Source: Prorocentrum cordatum (lineage: Eukaryota > Sar > Dinophyceae > Prorocentrales > Prorocentraceae). Taken from it: a stretch of 40,000 nucleotides of DNA. The stretch is from assembly GCA_963575745.1 (NCBI GenBank), contig CAUYUJ010015280.1:97501-137500 (forward strand). Reading direction: 5' to 3'. Below are positions 1-10,167 of the stretch, one piece after another. The first letter of the stretch is position 1. Each line of letters starts with the position of its first letter. Made by a program: the position numbers and the translations under genes. A model generated the notes under the pieces. That model saw only the letters and a list, made by a program, of their open reading frames with translations. It was not told the origin of the DNA and made no database searches.

Positions 1-2
1 GG

Positions 3-569
3 CCACAGTCTGGGGGCATCTTCCAGGGGAAGGGTGGGGGCCGTGGGCGCGCCTCACGAAGAGGTAAGGGGCGTCGGGGCAACCCGAAGGATGCCAACGG
101 GAAAATCATGGCATGTGATATCTGCCATAGCACCCAGCATTTTCGTCGTGAATGCCCCCGAGGCGACGGTGGAGGCAGGGGTCCGTCGGTGCATTTGGCT
201 CAAGCTGATTCCCGCATTCAGTATGTCGATTGGGAAACCCTTCTTGCCGAACCAAAAGACAACCCTACAGCCGCTGCCCATTCCATGTCCGCAAGGCACA
301 TGGGCGCCAGCGTGTCCCTCGAGAGGTGCGCCGAGGAGCTCTTCGAGGAGATCTTTGTTGGCCGCGACGAGATCGATCTCGCAGACTGGCTGGGCACCCC
401 TATCGCGGGGCAACCTGCGCGCGTGGAGATCATCGAGGGGTGCCGACCACCCGCCGATTCGGACTGCGATATGGCGGGGACACCTGCGCGCTCCGATGGG
501 TACGGGGCGGATAGTTCTGATGATGAGACGATGCGGGTTACGGAGGAGGAGCTCCAATTTTCGCTCTGA
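3..569 (+). CDS. Gag C-terminus / nucleocapsid with CCHC zinc knuckle (partial)
   Basis: The frame is open from the window edge to TGA at 567-569, about 188 codons. It starts with a Gly/Arg/Lys-rich stretch (positions 27-95) typical of RNA-binding nucleocapsid tails. A perfect CX2CX4HX4C zinc knuckle follows (Cys at 114-116 and 123-125, then His, then Cys at 153-155, in the peptide CDICHSTQHFRREC). Such knuckles bind and package retroelement RNA. The remainder is acidic (an EELFEEIF stretch) and contains two AGxPA pentapeptides at the 14-nt hairpins 404-419 and 474-487. The true start lies upstream of the window; the first Met at 108 falls just before the knuckle and is not a credible start. 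This is the longest intact piece of the element. Confidence 0.85.
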   Translation, partial: PQSGGIFQGKGGGRGRASRRGKGRRGNPKDANGKIMACDICHSTQHFRRECPRGDGGGRGPSVHLAQADSRIQYVDWETLLAEPKDNPTAAAHSMSARHMGASVSLERCAEELFEEIFVGRDEIDLADWLGTPIAGQPARVEIIEGCRPPADSDCDMAGTPARSDGYGADSSDDETMRVTEEELQFSL

Positions 570-2690
570 CCGGACGTGATTTGGGAGGTTTGGGGACCTT
601 GCGTGCAGGGTAACTTGCGACGACGATCCCTTGCGGGGTGACCCGCGCGACGCTGGTGAGTGGATCCAGTATGAACTCGGACGCAATGGAGGCTCTCACT
701 TCACCTTTGTGCTACATGGCCGCCCTTCCAGCCGCGAGGCCTGGAGACGCGCGGAGCGCGCTAGCGACGATGATGGGGAATGGGAAGCTGAGAGCAGTCC
801 GCCATGCTAGCACCGGCGGAGCCATTCGTGCAGGCACTTGGGTGCCCGCTCAAGCGGCGCGCAGCGCCCTCGCCCACGAGATCCGAGAGGATCGCCAAGA
901 AGGGCACGGTCGCGGGGCAACCCGTATCAGGGCGATGGAAGCTCGGGCGAGCCCGGGGATCAGCGTCGACTCAGACTAGTCGGCGAACAGAACGACGGGC
1001 TTGCCCGCCGACGTGTGCCAGGCGGCTGCACGAGGCACTGGCGGGAACAGGGCTACTCCGAACATCGAGTCCGCCAGTGCTGGTCATTGAGGAGTGTGCA
1101 GCGGGCTGAAAACGCGGGCAAACTCATCCGTTCCAACAGAAGAGGCGGCGCAGAGACCGCTGGGGCGCTGGGGGGGGAGGCCGGCAAAAGAGCCATCATT
1201 TCGGATCGAAAGACGCGCCGATAGAAGGTGCGTGGATGCAATCGCTTCGCAGACCACAGGCCGAATTGCCTGAAGGGGCGCCCTTCAAGGGGCCCTGACT
1301 TCGGGAGGGCCCGTGGGTCTGCCCCCGCGGGGGCGGCGATGGCCGCGAGGGCCCAAGCTGCAACCCCAGTGACACGCCTGACCAAGGCGGACTACAAGCC
1401 GTTAGGTGAGGTCCTGGCCAACTTCGTCGAGAAGGATTAGGAAGGCCGAGGTTGGGGGCGCCGACTTAAGCGTTGCAATCGGGGGTGCCGCGAGGCCCGG
1501 CGCGATCCGCCAGCGGCCTCCTCTGCGGGGGGCCCTGCTTCTCTTCGCGAGGGTGCCGGCGGGGGCCTGGACAAGCGGGGTTGTCCGCCAGCTACGGCCA
1601 ATGAGGGGGGCGAGGCGTCCAGTCTCGCGAGAGCTGTTGATCCCGCTGCACCGCGCGAGTGCGATTCCTCATCTGACGAGGCCGCCGACGCAGATGTGGG
1701 CGCCGATGCGCGCGTCGCGGAGGGCGCGATCTTGGAGCAATGCGACGTGGCGTGGTATCAAAGCACGCGCAGAGGCCGGGTGCTTGCCGTGGCGCGGTGC
1801 AAAATTGCCCGATGGAAATTATTATGTGGATTGCAAGGGGGGTGCCGAGATCGAGCGCGTGAGGATCCATCGACGTTGGCGGGGGCCTCCGGCAGATAGC
1901 GCCTCGCAAGAGGGCGCGGAGAATCCTGCTGCGCCTGCAGGCGCGGGAAAACCCGCTGAGAAAGCAGGCGAGGCCCCCGAAGCCGCCGAAACGCTTTCAG
2001 AAGCATGTAGATCTATCTCCATCTTCAAGTGTGCCGAGGTCACCTAGGTCGAAGAAGCGGACCAGTTCAGGGGGGGCCGACCCGGGACGACGCGAGGCGA
2101 AGCGATCTGACGGGGAACCCGCGGGGAAACCTGCCCGTAGATCGCTCCAGGGGGCCAGCTGTGGCAGCCGCGGCGGCGGCGTTCCAGGGCAGCAGCGCGC
2201 CCGAGCCGGAGGGGCCCGTTGCGCTGCGCGGCGCCGCCCGTGGCAGGGCTCTTGGTGGAGCTGGCTGGTCGCCCTCGCTGGGCGGTCCAACGGCGCCTCG
2301 TGCCTCGCAGCCCGACGCGGAACGGACAGCGCTCCAGACCGCATCCAAGCCGCCAGGAGCTCCGTAGGCGAGCAGGTGCCAGTGCGCGGACGTCCGCGAG
2401 AAGGAGAATAACCCATCTGGAAGTGTGGGGCCACCCGCAGAGCCTGCTGCTACGTCGGTTTCTGCGGGGGCGCCCGCTGCATTTGCGTCGGCGGGGCAGG
2501 CTGCTGACGCCCCTGGAGTGGGAGAGGGGGGAGGGGGCCCACTGGGAAACACTCGGCACCCCGCAACAGATGCCAGTTAACCCGCCATGCAATGGCACTG
2601 CCGACGATGGTTCGAGCCGATGCGCAGTGGCACTATGTAAAGATGCGTGCGCGGCAACGCGCGTGACAGAGATGGCCGCCGAACGCCCGC
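570..2690 (+). pseudogene. Fragmented gag-pol spacer of the copia element
   Basis: No frame stays open through this stretch and I recognise no domain. Protein-like, Ala/Pro/Glu-rich pieces occur in different frames, for example about 1890-2045 and 2425-2580, and contain AGxPA-type pentapeptides (AGKPA near 1940 and 2120, AGAPA near 2464). Their codons are GC-rich like the flanking gag, so this is probably decayed polyprotein linker and not unrelated DNA. Nine or so of the 14-nt hairpins fall here (605, 633, 912, 1525, 1575, 1943, 2121, 2464). A GC-only palindrome sits at about 1322-1334. A separate host gene cannot be excluded but nothing supports one. Confidence 0.5.
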
Positions 2691-3110
2691 GTGCCCGCAA
2701 TCAGGCTGCGTCGAGAGCCAGTCCGCACCGACAGCAGAGACGCTGAAAACCTGTCGAGGACACACTACAATGCGAATGTGGATGCGCGGCTACCGAACGA
2801 GAGAGATCAGAGCTGCTGCTCGGAGTGGCTCAATGCAGCCACCCGGCGCAGGCCGTTCTATAGAGATGATATCTCGCATCGTTTTACGGATGCGGTTGCC
2901 CCGTGCGACGCGTTCGACTGTTGGGTGTGCCTCAGTGATTTGCTGGCAAACTTGCCACCAAAGCGCTATGGACATCGTCATAGAAAATACATGGACGTCG
3001 TCGAGAAATGCCTCAGGTCCAGGCGTTGGGAATGCCGAGCGCTGGCTTTTTGGAGATGTGTGAGATGGGTGGCCGCCGCACTGGCTTGCAAAAGAACCGA
3101 CTCCAGGTGA
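2691..3110 (+). pseudogene. Unrecognised ORF fragment, Cys/Trp-rich
   Basis: A 139-codon open frame ends in TGA at 3108-3110. The segment from about residue 55 reads like real protein, with a WVCLSDLLANLP stretch followed by a His/Arg/Lys-rich run and several Cys and Trp residues, but no known motif is visible. It lies between gag and the RING-like module on the element's coding strand and is presumably an accessory part of the polyprotein. The Met at its start is probably not a translation start. Confidence 0.35.
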
Positions 3111-3336
3111 AGACATAGGAAGCTTGCCCGACTTATTATCTGCGGCTCAGCAATGGGCACATCAGTCCAGGCACTAGGTACCCAGAATCATTGTACTCCC
3201 GGGTGACAGACCTGACAGTGGCGGGATCACCCCGTTATTTCATGCACGGGGCTCATTGGAGGCACATCCCGAGTATTTGGGTGTCGGTCTGTCGCGCCGA
3301 AGCCAACATCACCCTAAGAGAGACTCTGGCAGATAG

Positions 3337-3729
3337 ATGGTTCATGGATGCCCATGCTTGCCCGGGGTTAAGCGTATCCAGTCGGGCTTACGGGCGGACG
3401 CCGAGGTGATGGTATTATTAGCCTCAGGACCCTGGTTCGACATCGAATTCCAGTATGGCGATCCGCTAACGACATCATTATTGCTTCAGGGGGACAAGGG
3501 TCGCACCGCGGTGAGCTCCCTTGTCCAACTTATGGGCGTCAAGGACAACGGGCGCGAATGCGTGCGAAATAAAGTTGGACAGGTACGGGCCAATGATTTA
3601 TACGCCGAAGCTCAGCGGGGTAACCTGCCTAAATTTGCGCCGCAAGAATGGTGCGAGCGACTGTGTGACTCCTCCACCCTGAAGGGGTGGGTCCAGATAC
3701 ACCCTTCGACCCGCGCGTTCTCGCGCTGA
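3337..3729 (+). pseudogene. Unrecognised polyprotein fragment
   Basis: A 130-codon open frame with a mixed, protein-like composition, including a hydrophobic stretch around residues 27-50 and one hairpin-encoded RGNLP pentapeptide (hairpin 3615-3628, read in a different frame from the AGxPA copies). It overlaps the next ORF in another frame at 3687, which suggests a frameshift in what was one continuous reading frame. No domain identified. Confidence 0.4.
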
Positions 3730-4394
3730 ATTTACCCACAGAAAAGATGCATCATGCATCGGTATTCATGCTGCAAGAGGTGAATCCAGCGGGGGCACCT
3801 GCAGATGGCTCTGATAGATCCTGGATACAGGCCCAGAGCGCGGATGTGTCGGGCATCGCATTCAGCGGCGCAGCGCCAAGCGATGGGCTCTTCGCCAACG
3901 ACCCGTGGCGCATTCAGGCGCAGCAGCTGCCGATTCCCGCGGGGCAACCTGCTGTGCTTGCGCCTATGAGTGGGCCCACAACTCCGTTTGGCATTCCACA
4001 GAGTGCTGGTAGCGCTGACAGCCTACGGTCCAGACTCCAGAGCATGAGGATGGATCCGCAGTTCTACCAGGCCTTACAGGCCACATCACCTTTTGCAGCC
4101 CCACGTGCTGCATCACCACAAGCTGCGCCGACGTGGCTGCCAGTGATCATGGACCAGTTCGGCAACGTGCGCCCCGCAACGGAAGCAGCCCAGAGGGCTG
4201 ACAATTCGCTGGGACAGCAGCTGTTGATGCACAGACAGATGCATGAGGCGATGGAGAGCATGAGGCGGGATGGAATCGACCAGCGGAGTGCAAACTTGAC
4301 TCCCCTGGGCGTGTGTGCCTGGTGCAATTCCGTCGGCGAACCAGCCGAATTGGTATGGATGCGTACCTGCGTCCTTCAGCCTCCCAATCTATGA
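3687..4394 (+). CDS. Gln/Ala/Pro-rich polyprotein segment
   Basis: A 235-codon ORF, one of the longest genuine-looking frames in the element. Composition is rich in Gln, Ala, Pro, Ser and Met, suggesting a disordered linker followed by a helical region (about residues 150-195, LGQQLLMHRQMHEAMESMRR-like). It carries two hairpin-derived pentapeptides, AGAPA (3789-3802) and AGQPA (3939-3952). It directly precedes the Gln/Arg-rich helix and RING-like finger, so the three probably formed one protein region. Near the end is a CAWC pair of cysteines of unknown meaning. Function unknown. Confidence 0.5.
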   Translation: MGPDTPFDPRVLALNLPTEKMHHASVFMLQEVNPAGAPADGSDRSWIQAQSADVSGIAFSGAAPSDGLFANDPWRIQAQQLPIPAGQPAVLAPMSGPTTPFGIPQSAGSADSLRSRLQSMRMDPQFYQALQATSPFAAPRAASPQAAPTWLPVIMDQFGNVRPATEAAQRADNSLGQQLLMHRQMHEAMESMRRDGIDQRSANLTPLGVCAWCNSVGEPAELVWMRTCVLQPPNL

Positions 4395-4656
4395 CCCGAC
4401 AGCGGCCAATCGGCCAGTGGCACCACATATAGATTCGGTTATGTTCCTTGATTATTATGCGCAGACGACAGAGGTGCCTCGGGTCGGGAGTCAACCCGAA
4501 AACCCATGCGTCAGGGCTACAGCGGACGACTCTTGCAGGTCTTAGCTCACGAGGGGAGCGGGCTGCGAGGCTGGTATCCCCGGCCAGGGGCTGCGCTACG
4601 GGCACCTGGCGCCCCCAATTGACCATGGCGTTGCTCCGCGCGGTCCAGAGCTGACG

Positions 4657-4930
4657 TTGCTTTGGTCGCTGCGAGAGCTGCGGCCTGAAATACTAGCCAT
4701 GCATGAGGCGCAGCAGGCGAATCTCACAGTGCAGCGTGCTCGCCAGCAGCGCAATCAGGCGCGGCAAGCGCGTGGCATGATGAATCGCGCGGAGCAGCCC
4801 GCTATGGGTCTTCTCAGCACTGCTCGCTCTGGGACCCGTGGCTGCGGGGCCACCTGCTACTATGCCAGTGCGCCCTGCAGTCCCACCGAGCCGCTAAGCA
4901 ACGGGCGAGACCACATGCGAGCGGGAAGTG
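4657..4930 (+). pseudogene. Gln/Arg-rich predicted helix upstream of RING-like finger
   Basis: The first 45 or so codons of this frame are Gln/Arg/Ala-rich with no helix breakers (peptide AQQANLTVQRARQQRNQARQ), consistent with a helix or coiled coil. The frame then degenerates and the recognisable sequence continues in another frame at about 4928. A hairpin copy lies at 4844-4857. Read with the preceding ORF it looks like a helical spacer leading into the RING-like module. Confidence 0.4.
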
Positions 4931-4948
4931 CCCACAAGGCTATCAGCC

Positions 4949-5592
4949 ACACCACCGATCATCAATGGTGGTTTCACGAAATGTGGTATTTGTCTGGAGG
5001 AGTTTGCATACTGCGATAAGGTGTGGAGGCTTCAACACGGCCACATTTTTCATGCAATTTGTTGGGGCCGAGTGGCCCGGCACATGTGGCCCGACGGCTG
5101 GAGGGTGCCCCGAACGAGGCACCGTGCGCCGTATGCCGAGGCGTGGGGCTTGTCACAGCTGGGTTTCACTCCGCCCTTGCGGGTGAGCAAAATGCGGAGA
5201 AACGACGCGAGGATATACTCCGCGCGGCCAATGAATTCAGGGACCTTCGTGAAGCATTGAATAGGGTCGCGGCCATGATGGCTGGGCCTACAGCGCCAGC
5301 GGGGGCGCCTGCGACTTCTGCGGGGCAACCTGCTGCACCGTCATGCGTATGGTCAAACCCAGCAGCAACGATGCCAACCGCAGACGAGCAGATGCCGCTG
5401 ATAGCTGAGCCAGCGGCTTCCGCAGGGACACCTGCTACATCGACACCTGCGGGGGTACCTGCAAATGAAGCATGTCTCAGGCGCATGAAAAGAGCCAACA
5501 CGTCGCGCGGCAGAATGCGGGGTAACCCGCTACGCTCACGCCAGACTGACAGCCCCGGTCAGCGTGAACAGTGGCGCCAGCGCCATGCCTGA
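4949..5592 (+). pseudogene. RING-H2-like zinc finger plus coiled-coil/AGxPA tail, frameshifted
   Basis: One frame encodes CGICLEEF, then after about 8 residues RLQHGHIFHAICW. This matches the first half of a RING-H2 finger (CxxC, then CxHxFHxxC) except that the third ligand Cys is His. After a frameshift at about 5075-5110 a second frame gives PCAVCRG, the expected final CxxC pair, then a charged helix (about 5185-5280) and four AGxPA pentapeptides from hairpins at 5299, 5320, 5422 and 5449, ending at TGA 5590-5592. RING fingers usually act as E3 ubiquitin ligases. Here it sits inside a copia element between gag and protease. The frameshift and the Cys-to-His change mean this copy is probably non-functional, though His is tolerated as a zinc ligand. 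Residue spacing supports RING well; activity is inference. Confidence 0.65.
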
Positions 5593-5773
5593 GCGTGACG
5601 TGCTGCAGACGGTGCGGATGGTTAACGCGGACGGCCAGAAAGCAGTGAGTGCCGACGAGGGCACCCTTGATAACGTCCCACTGACGCAGCAGTGCCCCTT
5701 TCGATATGATGAATACCCTTCTGATTGGTTTTCCCACTAATATGCAATCACAGAGGAGGAGAATCGGGCGTAC

Positions 5774-6280
5774 ATGAGCGTTTTCACTTCTATAACATGG
5801 AACCAGTGGGCATTGGATCAAAGGTGCCTCAAGGGCACGTGTGGCGCAACAGTGTCCTCCGTGCAAGGCATATTCGGTGATCGTCATGAGTTGGCCCTAG
5901 CAGCGAACAGCGGGACCATGATTGATGTGGTGTTGACCATCCTGCTGGACATCGGTAGCAACATAAACATCATGGGTCTGAATACTGCTCGGACATTGGA
6001 GCGAGTTTCGCGCTCCCACGGTCGCGATATCAGGAGGTTGAACCTGAGCAGACCGCCGTGCGTGACCAGAGTGGGCGCTGGGGCCGCAGTGTACAGGACA
6101 TTTGGGCATTGCGAAATTGCCGGCGAATATTGGGGCAACCCTGCGGGGCAACCTGCTATCGCCAAGCTGGGCACCTATTCAGCCAATGTGGCCGCGGGGT
6201 CCGGCGAGAACTTGCCCGCGATCCTGGGCCTGAGGAGCGTGGCAAACGTGCGGGCCATCCGGATATTTGAAAAAAGGTAA
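5774..6280 (+). CDS. Retropepsin-like aspartic protease domain
   Basis: A 168-codon open frame. The active-site motif is LLDIGSNINIMG at residues 57-68, where the usual DTGA/DTGS reads D-I-G-S. About 100 residues later LPAILGLRS provides the hydrophobic-hydrophobic-Gly motif that packs behind the catalytic Asp. Spacing and order fit a copia protease, which cleaves the Gag-Pol polyprotein. A WGNPAGQPA stretch comes from a hairpin insertion at 6143-6156, about 20 residues before the ILG motif. The T-to-I change in the catalytic triad probably reduces or abolishes activity. The Met at 5774 is not a real start; the domain belongs to a polyprotein. Confidence 0.75.
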   Translation: MSVFTSITWNQWALDQRCLKGTCGATVSSVQGIFGDRHELALAANSGTMIDVVLTILLDIGSNINIMGLNTARTLERVSRSHGRDIRRLNLSRPPCVTRVGAGAAVYRTFGHCEIAGEYWGNPAGQPAIAKLGTYSANVAAGSGENLPAILGLRSVANVRAIRIFEKR

Positions 6281-6686
6281 CGAAACTATGGTCATCCCAA
6301 GCACGGATATGCACAGGCTCCTCCTTGGAAAGGGCGCTAGGGTGATTGACTTAGTCAAGACACCATCAGGGCACCGAGGGATCAAGGTTGACGAGTGCGA
6401 CGTGGCAACGGAGGCCGGTGGAGCTCCAGTATTCACCATTCCGGCCAATCCCAGATGCGAGGGGGCACTCTTGCGGCACGTCATCAGAGAGACTGTAGAT
6501 GCCGAGCCGATTGCGGGGCCATCGGCTTCACGCAGTGCGGGGTTGCCTGTTCCTACGGATGCTCATGCGTTTATGGTGTCCCAGGACGCCAGGGGCATTG
6601 GCAACGGCGTCAACGAGGAGACATTTGACTTCGCAATCCAGTCCATGGTAGGCAACGCCCTGGTGGCGAAGGAAGACCGTATATAG
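6267..6686 (+). pseudogene. Post-protease segment of copia polyprotein
   Basis: A 139-codon frame that overlaps the protease frame by 14 nt, so a frameshift separates them. The portion at residues 10-45 (VIPSTDMHRLLLGKG and a following KTPSGHRG) continues the protease C-terminal flank seen in related dinoflagellate copia elements, as far as I recall them. A hairpin at 6537-6550 gives SAGLPV. Ends with TAG at 6684-6686. Confidence 0.5.
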
Positions 6687-8318
6687 CGGCAAGCCTACGG
6701 TCATGGATCAGGACCTCGCCGTGCAAAATTTGCAGGCGAAGGTCTACCGGGCCATCTAAAAAGATAACGCCAAGTGGGCGCCACCTGACCGCTGCGCGGG
6801 GCAGCCTGCAACCGCGGGGCAACCTGCCGCATCGAGAGGGACTGCCGAGAGATTCGACATCTATATCTCGAGCAGTGCGTCGCCGATTTTACCGGGTGAC
6901 TCCGTTGCGCGCGGCCCGGGCGCGGGCCCGAGCCAGGCGGCCGCGTGGGCGCCCCCTACGCTCAAACGTGAGTGAAGGGGGCATGCGCGTGCAACGTCCG
7001 CGCGTGCTTGCCTGGACAGGCCGACGTCTGAGGTGCTGTCTACAGGCGCGAGGGCACCTGCGTGCTTTTCCCCGGCGCCGCCTGTGCGCCCGGGACAGCA
7101 GCGGACCCGGCTGCGTGGCCGCTGCTGAAAAAGATCGCTCATCTCAGCAATATCATCCTCGTGCTCTTGGCACTGAGGATATACGAACAGCTTGCGCTGA
7201 ACTCCGAGCCCGTGGACGCACGTGCGGTCGCATCGCGCCAGCAGAGGTCGTGACCTCCACGGGCGCACATTACTTGGGTAGTCTACTGTTGGGGGACTAT
7301 CAAGTGCTATGGGTGGCAACGCCCGCTGACTGGCATGTGCGATTGCTGGGTAAGCGGGCGGGGCCGCGCAATCGGCGCATCCAGCATCTTAGGGTCAAAG
7401 CTCGTGCCTTGCGTATGTCTATTGTGTTTATGCGGCCCCTTGGGCTACTTGTGGAATGTAGGGCCCATGCGCGATACTATTGAAGACTTAAGCTTGAAAA
7501 TCATGCAAGTGCTATGTTGTCATGTCGGTCTTTAGTTCGATCTCTCGAGTCGTTAGCCGAGCGGTTCGTACTCGCAGGTGGCAACTACATGCGCGCGCAT
7601 TCCAGTTAACCCATCGAAATGCGCGCGTTGAGTTCCGGGGCAACCTGCCGAAAGACCAGAACATGAATTGGATTGGTGCGGCCAGGGCGCCCAGGGGGCG
7701 GAATGGTGGAACATAACTATCGCTATCATGGCTGCACGACTGATTGACCAAAGAGATACACGTAAGACACAGAGAAATGATAAGAGTGCTGTACATCTCA
7801 GCGCGCACGCTCGAATTTGAAAAAATGGAGCTCGGACTTGCGTCCGGTCTCCTAAGAATGGCCCTCAGCGGGGCCATGTGGTGCGCCGGGTAACGACGAA
7901 CTTTGGCGACAATACTATAATGCAGGATATCATGGTCCAGGTTCAACCTGCCGACCGGATAGCTCCATTGCCGAGTGGAGTGGCTAACATCAGTACTCGG
8001 CTGTACTGGGGGCCTCCGGCCCCAGCTGTGTTCAGCAATGGGGGGCAGCGACCGCGCCCAAGGCGGGTTGCGACCGTCGATGGCGATCGTCTTCCTCGCC
8101 CCTCGATAGAGCGTGGCCGCGCGCCGCCCCCTATTCCAGATTTTCCGACACCATGCCCGACAATGAGCAACAACAAACAGTTTTACCTACTGATGCCCGT
8201 ATTAAACTGAAAGAAAGGCAGAAAGCTGACAAATAAGCCGGCAACCAACCATGCAATATACTCAAACAGGTCGAAGATGGCAATGGCGATTGCGGTGAGG
8301 ACCTGAAGGGCCTTAGAT
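6687..8318 (+). pseudogene. Decayed linker between protease and methyltransferase-like domain
   Basis: No continuous frame. Open pieces occur at 6875-7483 (Arg/Ala-rich, probably out of frame) and 7878-8210 (Pro/Arg-rich). The latter ends in a PPPIPDFPTP-type proline stretch. Hairpin copies occur at 6796, 6814, 7048 and 7634. A plain palindrome CAGGTTCAACCTG lies at about 7938-7950. I see no RNA gene; an A-box-like TAGCCGAGCGGTTC at about 7554 lacks a downstream B box. Confidence 0.4.
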
Positions 8319-8467
8319 GTGGAGCATACTACACTGATGCTTCTCTGGACTCCGACAGTGATGAAGATGAGAGAATCTCCGTGGCGCTGCCCGCAGGGCT
8401 ACCTGCGGACACGCATGCTGCTGTGTGCTTCCATAATCCCAACCTTGTGTTCCGGACCGAACAACGA

Positions 8468-8975
8468 GGTAGACGTGTTGGAATTATGCGGAGGTAGCGG
8501 GGGATATAACAATTAACATTTAGCCGAGGTGTATCCTCAGGGGGTAACCTGGACAAGCGTTCTTACGTTGATCTGTTCTGTGGAGACAGTAATCCTACAA
8601 CCTAACTGCAGAACTATTGGACTGCCCTCCCACTTCAACGCAAAGGTCATCTGTGACACGTGGTATGAACATCACAAGGAAAACCTTCCACGCATCAAGC
8701 TCTGTGGAAGCGTCGCCGTGCGTCGCGACGGTCTTCGACGATTCTACCTGCGTGAACAACCCATGGGTACTCGCAAGATCAGCATGCACCAATGCACCGC
8801 GGGCCTTCGTGACTCCCCGGGCGAATTCATACGTGAACCTATTGAAATCATTGCCAATCACCGTTCGCTACTGACACCCTCTGACAACAATCGATGTAGT
8901 GGCCACCACCAACATGCCTCGGTCTGCAACAAGGAATTTGCCAAGGCGCTCCAAAGCACACAGCAGAAACCCTAA
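8468..8975 (+). pseudogene. Cytosine-5 DNA methyltransferase-like domain inside pol
   Basis: At 8468-8512 one frame encodes VDVLELCGGSGG, a good motif I (SAM-binding) with Gly-rich loop, terminated by TAA at 8514-8516. The ORF 8529-8975 supplies the rest: LQPNCRTIG in the position of motif IV (P-x-C, where the catalytic Cys lies), a DTWYEHH segment, FYLREQP in the position of motif VI, and a C-terminal QCTAGLRDSPGEF...NRCSGHHQHAS region. This arrangement matches the methyltransferase module reported in dinoflagellate copia retrotransposons (de Mendoza et al. 2018, recurrent acquisition of cytosine methyltransferases by retrotransposons). Here it is broken by at least one stop and a frameshift between motifs I and IV. 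Identity as this module is fairly strong; activity is unlikely. Confidence 0.7.
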
Positions 8976-9540
8976 ACACTGTAGGTGGTCACGGCAAAGA
9001 GGATTACTGCTGGGACTGTCCAAACTGCCAGAAGAACGATGGAAAAGGCTAAGCCTGGTCACTTACTTACACCTGGCAAATGTAAATTTGCCAAACCGTG
9101 GAAGCTGCCTGACAACCGCGGACAGGGCCTCCAGCCCCTGCTGAACCGGCAGCCCCGCCACCTGCGGCGGCAGCTGCTTCCGACGCACCGCCACCTGCGG
9201 CGGCAGCTGCTTCGAGGCGCCAGCCGCCGCGCAAGTTGCGCGGCTACGAGCTCCGAAGCCTGGCTTCAGAGCTGGGCCGACTGCAGGCGCCAGCAGCCAC
9301 GACGTTGCAGTTGGCAGACATGCTGTTGAGCCGACTGCGGGGCAACCTGCCTCAAGTGGCGCCGGCAGCTCGGACGACCACAGACGACTACCGCAAGTAG
9401 TAGCCAGACGTGGGCGACAAGGGGGGGGCGATCCACCTATCCACCTCCACCGCCACCTGCGGGCGACCCTGCTGCTCGCCCAAGGCTTCCAGACTGGTCG
9501 AGGTTTCGCGTGCAGATCAGCTTGCAGAACCTGCGGGGCC
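8976..9540 (+). pseudogene. Pro/Ala-rich linker between methyltransferase-like domain and integrase
   Basis: Mostly broken frames. A short direct repeat at 9136-9215 (two copies of CCGCCACCTGCGGCGGCAGC, about 42 bp apart) encodes Pro/Ala/Arg. Hairpin copies lie at 9337-9350 and 9459-9472. A run of nine G at 9421-9428 region ends one frame. No domain. Confidence 0.4.
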
Positions 9541-9935
9541 TTAACCCAAGCGTAGTAACGCGCGAGTTACGACAACTACATCTGCGATGGTTCCACGCCA
9601 AGGGGCCTTAGATGAGACTCATCTTAACGGAGGCTGGTCTGGATAGCGTTAGACTGAACCTGATAAAAGGCGTCTGTGACACATGCCAGGAGTGCGGGGC
9701 TTGGGAAAAGCCTGGGCAGACCATATTGTCGACTACCGGACTACCTGGCAAGTCCAATGATGAGGTCGAATGCGACCTGATGTTCTACAATCAGGAGCAT
9801 CGGATATGTCACATCATCGATCGTTGCATTCGATGCGATGCTTTTCGAGATACCAGACAAAACTCTGACCAGCAACCTGAATGCGTACCATCAGTGCTGG
9901 ATTCAAGGCGGACCTGCCAAAATATTATACTCTGA
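9541..9935 (+). pseudogene. Integrase zinc-binding domain and start of catalytic core
   Basis: The frame gives ELRQLHLRWFHA (two His of the HHCC finger), an in-frame TAG at 9609-9611, then VCDTCQECG (the CxxC pair) about 30 residues later. The catalytic core begins with EVECDLMFYN, whose Asp is the first member of the DDE triad. The frame is lost at about 9838, where the next ORF takes over. Integrase inserts the cDNA into the host genome. Stop plus frameshift mean no functional product. Confidence 0.75.
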
Positions 9936-10167
9936 CGGAGTGGTTGCTCTCAATAAGGACACCACAAAAGCAGTCCTGAAGGCAAAGGGCGCTGAGCTAA
10001 GGATACGTGCGCGTGGACAACACGCTACTACCATTGAATCCAGCAGTGGCATGCTACGACATTTACTTCACGTCGTGGAGGCTGAACTCAATAGGTTAGA
10101 CATACCACTGGTGTCCACCCTCTCCATGCAACGCACTGTTTGGCCGACAGCCAGCAATGTTACCTGA
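9838..10167 (+). pseudogene. Integrase catalytic core, second part (D and E)
   Basis: A 109-codon frame contains ILYSDGVVAL (second Asp) and, 35 or so residues later, HATTIESSSGMLRH (catalytic Glu). Spacing D-x35-E is that of retroelement integrases. The frame is shifted by one relative to the first Asp-bearing segment. A further frameshift near 10157 leads to the C-terminal domain. Confidence 0.75.

Noticed and set aside
188-203. Partial spliced-leader match TTTGGCTCAAG
   Set aside because: Only the last 11 nt match, and they are codons of the gag reading frame; likely chance.
404-419. Rho-independent terminators at the GC hairpins
   Set aside because: No T-run follows, they occur inside ORFs, and the genome is eukaryotic.
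7540-7590. tRNA-like A box (TAGCCGAGCGGTTC)
   Set aside because: No B box at the right distance downstream; a B-box-like AGTTCGATCTC lies upstream instead. No acceptor stem.
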